Assembly: GCA_038206765.1 (NCBI GenBank)
Contig: JBBRAM010000004.1
Coordinates: 62,001 to 126,000, forward strand
From: UKL13-2 sp038206765
Lineage (GTDB): Bacteria > Pseudomonadota > Gammaproteobacteria > Burkholderiales > Usitatibacteraceae
Direction of reading: 5' to 3'
Length of the DNA stretch: 64,000 nt
Shown: piece by piece, positions 1-7,075 of the stretch
Position numbering within the stretch: the stretch's first letter is position 1
Layout of the letters: each line of letters begins with the position of its first letter
The notes under the pieces: model-generated
What the model was told of the DNA's origin: nothing
Databases searched by the model: none
The model's input: the letters and a program-made list of their open reading frames with translations, nothing else
Position numbers and translations under genes: made by a program

Positions 1-2
1 TT

Positions 3-965
3 CGCCGCCCATCCGGATTGACCACGCCCAATTTCAGCGTTCCGATGAAGGGGGAGCTATTGTGGGTTTATGAGGGGCTGACGAATTACCTGGGTGAAGT
101 ATTGGCGGCGCGCTCGGGCATGTGGAATGCCGAGCAATATCGTGACGCTCTGGCCATTACGGCCGCCGAGATGGATCATCGTCCCGGCCGCGCATGGCGT
201 CCGTTGCGCGATACGGCCGACCAAGCTCAAGTGCTTTATAACGCGCCACGTGCTTGGGAAAACTATCGCCGTTTGGTTGATTTTTACCCAGAGGGAACTT
301 TGTTGTGGCTTGATGTGGATACCCGTTTGCGCGAGCTTTCTGGGGGCAAAAGATCAATCGACGATTTCACTAAAAATTTCCATGGTAACGATGCGGCCTT
401 TGCCAAGACCAGCCACGATGTGAAGCCTTATGATTTTGAAGATGTCGTAAAGACACTGAACGCTGTGCAGCCTGCTGATTGGTCTGCTTTCCTGCGCAAA
501 CGTCTCGACGCGACTGACGAGCGCGCACCTTTAGACGGTATTACGCGTGGTGGCTGGAAGCTGGTCTATACCGATAAGCCCACGGAAGTATTCAAAGCGA
601 AGCGAAAAGACAGCAAGCAGCTCAATCTGATGTATTCGATCGGGCTTAAAGTAGCGGCTGACAAAGGTCCTGGTTCAGAACCCGGAGAAATTGCCGATGT
701 ATTGTGGGCTAGCCCTGCTTTTGATGCCGGCCTCGCACCAGGCTTGAAAATTATTGCCATTGACGGTGAAGCGTTTGATGCCGATTTGCTCACCAGTGCA
801 GTCTCTCGCGCACAAAAAGACAAAGCGCCAATTGAATTACTGGTATCAAATCAGGACTACTACTCAACCGTGCGCATTAAATATGACGCTGGCAACAAAT
901 ATCCACGTCTGGTGCGTGTTGACGGAAAACCCGATTTGCTAACTGAAATTTCCAAGGCCAAGTAG
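3..965 (+). CDS. M61-family peptidase (glycyl aminopeptidase-like), 5' truncated by window edge
   Basis: The reading frame is open to the left edge, so the TTG at 18 is not a real start; the catalytic HExxH part lies outside the window. What remains is the C-terminal half of an M61 peptidase: the family's LLWVYEGLTNYLG segment (about residues 19-31 from the edge), a helical domain, then a PDZ domain near nt 640-870 with the GLAPG-x-KIIAIDG carboxylate-binding loop. M61 enzymes are usually periplasmic or cytoplasmic metallo-aminopeptidases of about 600 residues. The gene ends before a bidirectional terminator and converges on the LuxR-type gene. Confidence 0.85.
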   Translation, partial: RRPSGLTTPNFSVPMKGELLWVYEGLTNYLGEVLAARSGMWNAEQYRDALAITAAEMDHRPGRAWRPLRDTADQAQVLYNAPRAWENYRRLVDFYPEGTLLWLDVDTRLRELSGGKRSIDDFTKNFHGNDAAFAKTSHDVKPYDFEDVVKTLNAVQPADWSAFLRKRLDATDERAPLDGITRGGWKLVYTDKPTEVFKAKRKDSKQLNLMYSIGLKVAADKGPGSEPGEIADVLWASPAFDAGLAPGLKIIAIDGEAFDADLLTSAVSRAQKDKAPIELLVSNQDYYSTVRIKYDAGNKYPRLVRVDGKPDLLTEISKAK

Positions 966-1022
966 CGAATGGCGGAGTGGGTACACCGCAATGATTGACG
1001 CTTATTTTAAATTGATTAAACA

Positions 1023-1048
1023 AAAAAACGCCCAGCTGGGCGTTTTTT
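1023..1048. terminator. Bidirectional rho-independent terminator
   Basis: A perfect GC-rich palindrome (CGCCCAGCTGGGCG, 1029-1042) is flanked by an A-run on the left and a T-run on the right. It can therefore end both the M61 gene (+) and the LuxR-type gene (-), which converge here. Confidence 0.85.
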
Positions 1049-1132
1049 GTTTGTTTACTATTTTGCCAATTTTGATCAAGCTGCGCATCAACAAGGCAAA
1101 AATTAATAGTGCAAAACCCGTCCAACAATCGG

Positions 1133-1846
1133 TTAGCTAATCAATCCTATCCGAATCGCTTTAACTACCGCCGCATGCTTGTTGTCGCTCACTAATTTGC
1201 GGCTGGCGTTGCCGAGGTGCCAGTTTACAGTGCGTTCGCAAACACCAATGATGATGCCAATATCCCATGCTGTCTTGCCTTCCATCGTCCAGCGCAGACA
1301 CTCCAGTTCGCGCTCGGTGAGTTTTGCAAATTCCGCCTCGGGATCCGGGTTCCAGATGCGGTTCATGGCCGATTGCGCAAACGTGCCAAACAGTTGTGCA
1401 TCCGCTACTAGACGCGAAAGCTCGCGTGGGTCTGAAGTCAATGGTTGATCGCGCGCCAGGCCAATTTTATAGCCGTTGCCAAGATGATCGCGCATTGAAA
1501 TGGCGATGCCGCTATCGAAGCTGTTTGCTTTGAAAATTTCCCAAAGATCACCGGCTCCGGCTTTGACGTAAAGCGATTGATTCCAAACGAGCGGAAGATT
1601 ACTCTTTGTTGAGTGCTGTATTACCGGGTCTTTGGCAATGAGCGCTTCATCTCGACAAGTTTTTGTCCATGAATCTTGAAAGTTGTTCACATCCGCGATC
1701 TTGTAACTGGACGTTGCTGCCTTTCGCATTGTCATAAAGGCGCATGCATGGACGAATCCCAAGTTCTCAGCAAATGAGACGAGTTCCCGCTTAAGCATTA
1801 TTTTGCTAGACACACTCAGGAGTGATGCATATAAATCGGTGATCAT
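1133..1846 (-). CDS. LuxR-family acyl-homoserine-lactone-type regulator without luxI partner (LuxR solo)
   Basis: 237 residues, the normal size for a LuxR/TraR regulator. An N-terminal autoinducer-binding domain (about 20-160) is followed by a GerE helix-turn-helix (about 170-232, starting LTERELECLRW, recognition helix near CERTVNWHLGNASRKL). Of the ligand-pocket positions usually conserved in TraR numbering, W57 (SWTK), D70-P71 (KDPV), W85 (LPLVW) and G113 (SGIAIS) are visible, but Y61 is replaced by Cys (WTKTC). No LuxI-like synthase is in the window, so it may sense AHL made elsewhere in the genome, a neighbour's AHL or another ligand. Two lux-box palindromes upstream (2149 and 2858) are its likely targets. 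Confidence 0.88.
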   Translation of the reverse strand: MITDLYASLLSVSSKIMLKRELVSFAENLGFVHACAFMTMRKAATSSYKIADVNNFQDSWTKTCRDEALIAKDPVIQHSTKSNLPLVWNQSLYVKAGAGDLWEIFKANSFDSGIAISMRDHLGNGYKIGLARDQPLTSDPRELSRLVADAQLFGTFAQSAMNRIWNPDPEAEFAKLTERELECLRWTMEGKTAWDIGIIIGVCERTVNWHLGNASRKLVSDNKHAAVVKAIRIGLIS

Positions 1847-2271
1847 TTTTGACTTCTCCGAGCTGAAGAATATCCCTTACGGCTAGGACGTGCAGTTTCT
1901 TCGAAAAATTTGCGATAACTTCGCTGGCTTTCTTTTGACTATTTGAAACCTTACTCTACTTATAATCATAATGCTCAGCGAGCGTTTTTTGGCTTCGCAA
2001 ACGATGTAATTATCTGACTGAAATTACGGCTATACCGCGTGAAACAAGGACAGCGCAAACTACGAGGGCATTCACTTGATTTCAAGTCGCCAGGCATCAA
2101 GAATTTTAGGGAGCTGCGGAACGTGATTTTTCGTAAGAATTCGCCACACCCTGTCAAACATGACAGCTTCACGAACGAGGTTAAGCGCTACTATCGCGGG
2201 CATTAACCACCAACTCCCATTTGGCAGTCGTCCACGCAATGGCGTGATTGCGTCTGTTGGGCACAATTACC
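1847..2271. other. Intergenic region between luxR-type and DUF4902-like genes
   Basis: About 425 bp between divergent genes. It holds a lux-box palindrome at 2149-2168 (listed separately). A perfect TATAAT at 1961-1966 lies 20 bp after a TTGACT (1935-1940), too long for a standard sigma-70 promoter, so I do not call it. Short minus-strand frames here look spurious. Confidence 0.5.
2149..2168 (+). promoter_or_regulatory. Lux-box-like operator A (LuxR-type binding site)
   Basis: CTGTCA-AACA-TGACAG is a perfect 6-bp inverted repeat (2151-2166) and fits the CT-N12-AG frame of lux boxes. Against the Vibrio fischeri half-sites ACCTGT/ACAGGT the 20-bp window matches 10 of 12 positions. A possible -10 (TACTAT, 2189-2194) begins 20 nt after the box, as in class II LuxR promoters where the box overlaps the -35. 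It faces the DUF4902-like gene. Confidence 0.7.
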
Positions 2272-2748
2272 ATGATGAATTTCAATCGCGCCGCCGCCAC
2301 TAACGCCGGCCAAAAATCTAGTTACTGTCCGTTTATCAAGCTGTCAATTTTTGAATTAACGAAAGCCGAGTTTGAACATCGTCGGACAGAGCGGCAATCG
2401 CTAACGTCTATTTTGCCAGGTGTTTCGTCGTTGGCTAACCAGACATTTTCTGCGGAAACCTATCTGCCAACTGCCACCGGCATTGCCGCGTGGGAAATTT
2501 CAACCCCAAGCCAATCTGGGTGGCTCAATTGGGATTGGGCTGTGCTGTCAGGCGGCATCATTGCGCTCGTTAGTCCGGCCGATATCCGTAGCAACCTGGT
2601 GCTCTTAGATCGGCGGAATCACCTATTGTCGATGCACGACACAACAGCCATGTTGGCAGCGACGGTTTATCAGTTGCCGTGGCGCGAACACGTTGAGGCG
2701 TTGCTCGGTAAATATCTAGAATTGGCGCCGGATCAATGCGCTGCTTAA
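2272..2748 (+). CDS. DUF4902-like protein associated with LuxR systems
   Basis: About 158 residues from the ATG at 2272; the frame opens earlier at a TTG (2248), neither start has a strong ribosome site, and the ATG is preferred. Soluble, no signal peptide or membrane segment. Features: GIAAWEI, then NWDW, then IRSNLVLLD and a C-terminal PWREHVEALL helix. From memory this GxxEW / WDW / RSNxMLVD pattern is typical of DUF4902 proteins encoded beside luxR/luxI genes in Burkholderia relatives; I could not check this by search. The lux box 104 bp upstream supports quorum control. Biochemical function unknown. Confidence 0.55.
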   Translation: MMNFNRAAATNAGQKSSYCPFIKLSIFELTKAEFEHRRTERQSLTSILPGVSSLANQTFSAETYLPTATGIAAWEISTPSQSGWLNWDWAVLSGGIIALVSPADIRSNLVLLDRRNHLLSMHDTTAMLAATVYQLPWREHVEALLGKYLELAPDQCAA

Positions 2749-2857
2749 CGTAGTTTTGACGCCAGTTTTAAGCGCGTGGCGATCAAATATGGGAATTTGC
2801 CCTGCTTTTAAAAATATTTATAAAAAATAGTTCTTATTAAACAATTGGTTACGACAT

Positions 2858-2877
2858 ACCTGTCAGAGTTGACAGGT
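2858..2877 (+). promoter_or_regulatory. Lux-box operator B upstream of the double-glycine peptide gene
   Basis: ACCTGTCAGAGTTGACAGGT is a perfect 8-bp inverted repeat with a 4-bp centre. Its outer half-sites ACCTGT and ACAGGT are identical to those of the classical V. fischeri lux box (12 of 12). A weak -10 (TGAAAT, 2899-2904) starts 21 nt after the box, consistent with a class II LuxR-activated promoter; the inferred transcript start is near 2910, about 80 nt before the peptide ATG. Confidence 0.8.
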
Positions 2878-2992
2878 TCGCAAAAGTTGGGAATGAGTTG
2901 AAATGTCGGTGCGGTGTTTGTAAAGCGATTCAACCACACAACGCCCTCGACCAGATTCGAACGCACCCTCTCACACTTAAAGGACAACGCTC

Positions 2993-3127
2993 ATGTTTAC
3001 TCAAACTAAATTTGAAGATCAGCAAAACGCACAAGAGCCCACCAACGGAATGAATGAAGTCAATTTGCTGAGTGATGTCGACCTCGAGGGTATTGGCGGC
3101 GGCTTTGCACTCATCGGCGGCAATTAA
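2993..3127 (+). CDS. Small double-glycine leader peptide (bacteriocin/RiPP- or signal-like precursor)
   Basis: 44 codons from ATG 2993, with an AAAGGA ribosome site 8 nt upstream and a strong terminator after the gene. The segment LLSDVDLEGIGGG (residues 25-37) fits the double-glycine leader consensus LSxxELxxIxGG of peptides cleaved by C39-peptidase ABC exporters. Cleavage after Gly35-Gly36 would release only GFALIGGN (or one residue less), unusually short for a bacteriocin and closer to a signal peptide. There is no Cys, Ser or Thr in that core. No exporter or maturation enzyme is encoded nearby. The gene is easily missed because of its size. Confidence 0.72.
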   Translation: MFTQTKFEDQQNAQEPTNGMNEVNLLSDVDLEGIGGGFALIGGN

Positions 3128-3315
3128 TCAAGCATCCCGTCAAAGGCATCAAAATACTCGCAAGGTTGTCGTAAACGTTTTCGTAGAACCGAATTCTAAG
3201 TAGTCATTCGCAGTTGTCATTCTGAAGTTGTGACGTAGTTGCCGGCTATAGCGTCATTCCAATAAGTGTGTGACCCGTTAGCGCGATTCATCCCCTGCGC
3301 TACCGGCTTTTAAAT

Positions 3316-3352
3316 GCAGATATGGCACTCCAGCCATATCTGCGTTTTTTTT
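3316..3352 (+). terminator. Rho-independent terminator of the peptide gene
   Basis: An 11-bp perfect stem (GCAGATATGGC / GCCATATCTGC) with a 6-nt loop (ACTCCA) is followed by G and eight T. It lies 190 bp after the peptide stop, so the transcript carries a sizeable 3' untranslated part. Confidence 0.9.
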
Positions 3353-3900
3353 ATTGCCCGATTATTGTCATAGCAAGGCTGAAAATTAACGCATGAAAAT
3401 CATATTGTCCTCAAAAAATAAAATGGTATGAAAACCGCTTACCGTGTACTTGTTGTTATTTTTTGTTTGTGCGTGATGGTCGCCGCATGGATACCATTCT
3501 GGATCAGATAAACAGCAAATGTTGAGTTTAAGAAATTTTAGGTGACTTCGTTGGTAAGCCGGACTTGCCTATTAATTGATTTCTCGCGATGGGCATGCCG
3601 GATCAAATGTGCGGAGCTGAAGCTGTCAGCCGATTGCATCCATTTCCGCCTGACGAGGCCCAAAAGAATCTTGCGACAAGCGACGAGCTGCTCACGCTTA
3701 GCCCCGGTGCTCGATCCGGGGGCAACCTACAAAGTTAAGTTTGCTGCTTCCCCCCCCTAATTGACGTAGCCGCACAAAGCGGGCATTGAACGGGGTTTGC
3801 GCGCGTCAAATTTTAAGCCGCCGAATGGAGAATCCGCCTAACGCCTCAGCGCCAGCCCGGTCGGGCCAGTAACTTTATTGTCGGAAGTCAATATTTCCGT
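3353..3900. other. Intergenic region with two tiny doubtful ORFs
   Basis: About 550 bp with no convincing gene. A 27-codon frame (3428-3511) would encode one hydrophobic segment with a basic N-terminus, and a 49-codon frame (3589-3738) has a plausible composition; neither has a clear ribosome site. They may be decayed gene remnants. The region ends at the ECF-type promoter at 3901. Confidence 0.4.
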
Positions 3901-3928
3901 TTGAACCTGGCAGCTGTTGCGTGCGACT
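3901..3928 (+). promoter_or_regulatory. ECF-type promoter motif P1 (sigma operon)
   Basis: TTGAACC-N16-CGACTCA, exact match to the motif repeated sixteen times in this window. The -10 element ends 81 bp before the sigma ATG at 4009. Its place before the sigma gene suggests positive autoregulation. Confidence 0.8.
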
Positions 3929-4008
3929 CAAGCTCAGATACCGATAACAACGATAAATTGCGTGCCGTTTGCTTTGCTTTGCTTTGCTTCGTGCTGCGAG
4001 CGGTCAAT

Positions 4009-4563
4009 ATGGAAGAACTGGTCAAAAAAATAGCCGCCAAAGACGAGCATGCGCTTGCTAAATTGCACAGCGTTATGCATCGCCGGATAACAGCATTTGC
4101 GTTGCAGCGGCTGGGCAACGTGCAATTGGCCGAGGAGGTTATGTTGGAAACTTTATTTGAAGTCTGGAACCATGCACCAAAGTTCGCTGGCGGATCGCAG
4201 GCCTCCACTTGGATTTTGGGCATTGCGCGCCACAAAGCGCTTGATAAGTTACGCAAGGTTCACCAGAGCAAGCCTTGGATTGAGGAATGGTCTGATGAGT
4301 ATTTGGAAATTGATTCTGGCGAGGCTGGAAGTTTTGAACGGATCGCCAATGCCGAACGTACGACGGCGCTGCATCATTGCATGAAAGAATTACCAACTGT
4401 GCAGCGCGAATGCCTGCATCTCGTTTTTTATCAGGAGTTTACTTTGGAAGATGTTGCCCGCCTGCAGGATTGCCCACCCAATACGGTCAAGACTCGCTTG
4501 TTTCATGCGCGACGCAAGCTGCGCGATTGCTTGGCCGCGTGCGGACATGGAGACCGATCATGA
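4009..4563 (+). CDS. ECF-family RNA polymerase sigma factor
   Basis: 184 residues from ATG 4009. The frame runs up to a TTG at 3901, but that lies inside the promoter motif, so the ATG is chosen. Region 2 (about 20-85) includes AEEVMLETLFEVW and STWILGIARHKALDKLR; region 4 (about 120-175) includes PTVQRECLHLVFYQEFTLEDVA and the NTVKTRLFHARRKLRD recognition helix. The stop overlaps the anti-sigma start (ATGA), so the two are translationally coupled. I infer that it reads the TTGAACC-N16-CGACT promoters found here, including its own. A stretch of TTTGC repeats lies at 3970-3988 in the leader. Confidence 0.92.
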   Translation: MEELVKKIAAKDEHALAKLHSVMHRRITAFALQRLGNVQLAEEVMLETLFEVWNHAPKFAGGSQASTWILGIARHKALDKLRKVHQSKPWIEEWSDEYLEIDSGEAGSFERIANAERTTALHHCMKELPTVQRECLHLVFYQEFTLEDVARLQDCPPNTVKTRLFHARRKLRDCLAACGHGDRS

Positions 4564-5243
4564 GATTCACCAAATTAACGCCCGAATCGCAGCAGAGCTT
4601 CTTGGAACTGTTGCCTTGGTACGTGAATGGCACACTGGATGGCAATGATCGCCGCTCAATGGAATATTGTTTAGCGACCTATCCGGACTGTCGGTCCGAG
4701 CTTGAATGGATGGAGGGTGTCGCAAATCAGGTTCGTGGTGAATCCATACAGTTAAACGAGCAAGCGGGGTTAGATCGCTTGATGTCGATGGTACGTGCCC
4801 AAGAATCGGGCAAGCTTTTGATGTTGCCGCGCCTGTCAGCGCCCCGTGTAGGGCCTGCAAAACAAGCGTTGAGAATTGTTTCGCGCACCAAATTACAGCA
4901 ATGGATTAAACCGTTGATGGCGGTTGCGGCGACGCTTGCGGTGGTCCAAGTAGGGCTGGTATTTATCGACACACAATCGGCGAATCAAAGCGATACGTTG
5001 CGGCCGCTCGGTGCGACCCAGCCGATGGCGCGCCACGTCATGATTCAGGCAACCTTCCGCGCTGATGCCAGTGAAACTAAGATCAGAGCATTGCTTGCGC
5101 AAGTCGGCGCAGAGATTGTCAGCGGCCCCGGTGCGCTTGGTGTTTACACACTTAAAGTGCCGATTAATAAAGCTGAAAGCGCATTGGCCGATCTTAGGCG
5201 CGCCACTACCATTATCGACAGCGCAACGCAGCTTCCACAATAA
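4560..5243 (+). CDS. Membrane anti-sigma factor with periplasmic domain
   Basis: 227 residues from the ATG overlapping the sigma stop, with a GGAGA ribosome site 7 nt upstream. The N-terminus carries the LLPWYVNGTL motif of zinc-finger anti-sigma domains, but the usual HxxxCxxC core reads CLATYPDC, so it lacks the His and one Cys and probably binds no zinc in the standard way. A single membrane helix lies at about 118-136 (PLMAVAATLAVVQVGLVF), followed by a periplasmic domain of about 75 residues with SGPGALGVYTLKV. Predicted to hold the sigma factor at the membrane until released. The adjoining protease gene suggests regulated proteolysis. Confidence 0.85.
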   Translation: MRFTKLTPESQQSFLELLPWYVNGTLDGNDRRSMEYCLATYPDCRSELEWMEGVANQVRGESIQLNEQAGLDRLMSMVRAQESGKLLMLPRLSAPRVGPAKQALRIVSRTKLQQWIKPLMAVAATLAVVQVGLVFIDTQSANQSDTLRPLGATQPMARHVMIQATFRADASETKIRALLAQVGAEIVSGPGALGVYTLKVPINKAESALADLRRATTIIDSATQLPQ

Positions 5244-5251
5244 GTTTTCGA

Positions 5252-7075
5252 ATGACAAAATTTGTTCAATCGTTGGTCGTGAATGGCCTGTTAATCGCTT
5301 TCATTGCCACTGCATTCGCAGCGCAAGCATTGACACCGGCATCAGCGCCTGGAGATGGTAAGGATATTGCCAAAGACAATATAGTTTGTGACAAGGCTGC
5401 ACCGTCAAACTCAACACAAATGCTGACAAATGCGCGCAAGGCAGGCTGCAACGACCGCTTGGTAGCGGTGCGCACTGCCGCGCATAATGCTGAGCAAAAT
5501 GGCGGTAAGATTAGCCCACCTTTACTACCGACACCCGCACAAGAGCTGTCCAAAGCGAATCTACCAATTGGGCAGCCCGCCGTACTTTCTTCCCCGATCC
5601 CAGCTAAGCTCCCACCCCCGGCGCCCGCTGCGCCGCCAAAAACGCAAGATATGATGAATCCGTTAGCGCCAAAAGGTGCAGCTGCGAACAAGGTTACAAC
5701 TGAATCACAAAACAAATTCGAGTCGGAGCCGACCAAGCTGGGCAACACAACAAAAACTACGGCGACGGTTATGCAGCACGTTACGCAAATTGTAAAGCCC
5801 GCCGGCGCAAACGAAGTTGCGAAACCAACTACTCCAGCTAAAACACCTTTACAGCTGTACGAAGCTGGTCAGCTGGTGATCTATTGGAAAGATGCTGGTG
5901 ATGCAGCAATAGGTTTGATCGTGATGGCGCGCGAGTTCAAGTTAAACCCGGTTAGTGAGAATCGCCTTCCTAATTTAGGTGGCGTAATCGCTACGTTCAA
6001 ATTAGTCTCTCAGCGTGAAGCCGAGCGCGTAAAGGGCGTGTTGGCTGCGCGATATCCAACGTGGCATATCGATTTTCAAACCCGCTACACACCGCACCAA
6101 AGCATGCCACATGTTTCCCCCGCCATTTCCAATCCAGCCCCCAACCCCAGACCGCGATTATTTACTTCAGCCAAGATTGATTACCCAATGCCCGCCCCAG
6201 ATGCGGGCATTGGCATTCGTGTGGGGATTGTTGATACATCGGTTGAGTCTAGTCGTGTTCTGAAAAATGCGGCTATGGTGCGGCGCAGCTTTCTGAATGC
6301 GGGTGAGATATCCGCATCGGCCGCTCATGGTAATGCGCTAGCAGCATTGATTGCAGGGCGCGATGATGCAAGCGATTTTATAGGGATTAGCCCTGGCGTC
6401 AGCCTGCACATCGCATCGATCATGCGTGTCCAGGGCGGTCTGGGTGGTGGGCTTGGGAGCAACGGCGCCAGCAACACGGCAACGTTGGTACGGGCGCTTG
6501 ATTGGCTGCTCGGCGAACGTGTACAGATTATCAATTTGAGTCTGGGTGGTGCTGGTGATCGCATCATGGAGGAGGCGATCAGTAGGGTAGTGCGTTCGCG
6601 TGTCATCATCATTGCGGCTGCGGGCAATCAGGGCGAAGATGCCGCACCCAGTTATCCGGCTGCGTATCCCGGCGTGATCGCAGTGACCGCAAGTGATGCG
6701 CTTGATCGTGTATTTACGCAGGCAAATCGCGGTTCCTATATTTCGCTCACTGCGCCTGGTGTTGATGTTTGGGTGCCAGATCCTTCTGGCGGGCGCTATG
6801 TTAGCGGAACTTCGTTCGCAGCGGCAGTAGTCAGTGGTGCGGTTGCAGTAATGCTTTCACGTCACGCTGGTATTGATGCTAGCAATGTACGCGGACTGCT
6901 ATGTCGCCATGCCCGCGATCTGGGTGGTGATGGAGTCGATCCCGTATTTGGCTGCGGCTTGCTTCAGCTCGGCGCAACACTGGCGGGATTGCCGATGGCT
7001 GCGCGAAGTGCTGTTGTTTCTGCCGACGGCATAACGCCAAGTACCAACGATAGCAGCTCCTTACAGCGACGGTAA
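5252..7075 (+). CDS. Exported subtilisin-like serine protease (S8)
   Basis: 607 residues. Signal peptide (about 1-24), a long Pro/Ala/Lys linker (about 85-205), an inhibitor-like pro-region (about 205-280), then the S8 catalytic domain: Asp in GIVDTS (about 326), His in AAHGNA (about 359), NLSLGG and AAAGNQG, and Ser in SGTSFAA (about 520). The Asp motif reads DTS instead of the common DTG/DSG. It starts 8 bp after the anti-sigma stop, so sigma, anti-sigma and protease form one operon. Likely periplasmic or secreted. It could cleave the anti-sigma or process regulon products; both are inference. Its last 112 bp overlap the convergent STAND gene. Confidence 0.9.
   Translation: MTKFVQSLVVNGLLIAFIATAFAAQALTPASAPGDGKDIAKDNIVCDKAAPSNSTQMLTNARKAGCNDRLVAVRTAAHNAEQNGGKISPPLLPTPAQELSKANLPIGQPAVLSSPIPAKLPPPAPAAPPKTQDMMNPLAPKGAAANKVTTESQNKFESEPTKLGNTTKTTATVMQHVTQIVKPAGANEVAKPTTPAKTPLQLYEAGQLVIYWKDAGDAAIGLIVMAREFKLNPVSENRLPNLGGVIATFKLVSQREAERVKGVLAARYPTWHIDFQTRYTPHQSMPHVSPAISNPAPNPRPRLFTSAKIDYPMPAPDAGIGIRVGIVDTSVESSRVLKNAAMVRRSFLNAGEISASAAHGNALAALIAGRDDASDFIGISPGVSLHIASIMRVQGGLGGGLGSNGASNTATLVRALDWLLGERVQIINLSLGGAGDRIMEEAISRVVRSRVIIIAAAGNQGEDAAPSYPAAYPGVIAVTASDALDRVFTQANRGSYISLTAPGVDVWVPDPSGGRYVSGTSFAAAVVSGAVAVMLSRHAGIDASNVRGLLCRHARDLGGDGVDPVFGCGLLQLGATLAGLPMAARSAVVSADGITPSTNDSSSLQRR

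Noticed and set aside
1935..1966. TTGACT ... TATAAT possible sigma-70 promoter
   Set aside because: The spacer is 20 bp, too long for a normal promoter, and no gene starts shortly after it.
3542..3760. 72-codon frame on the + strand
   Set aside because: No ribosome site, unusual Cys/Arg-rich composition and no resemblance to a protein; probably chance.
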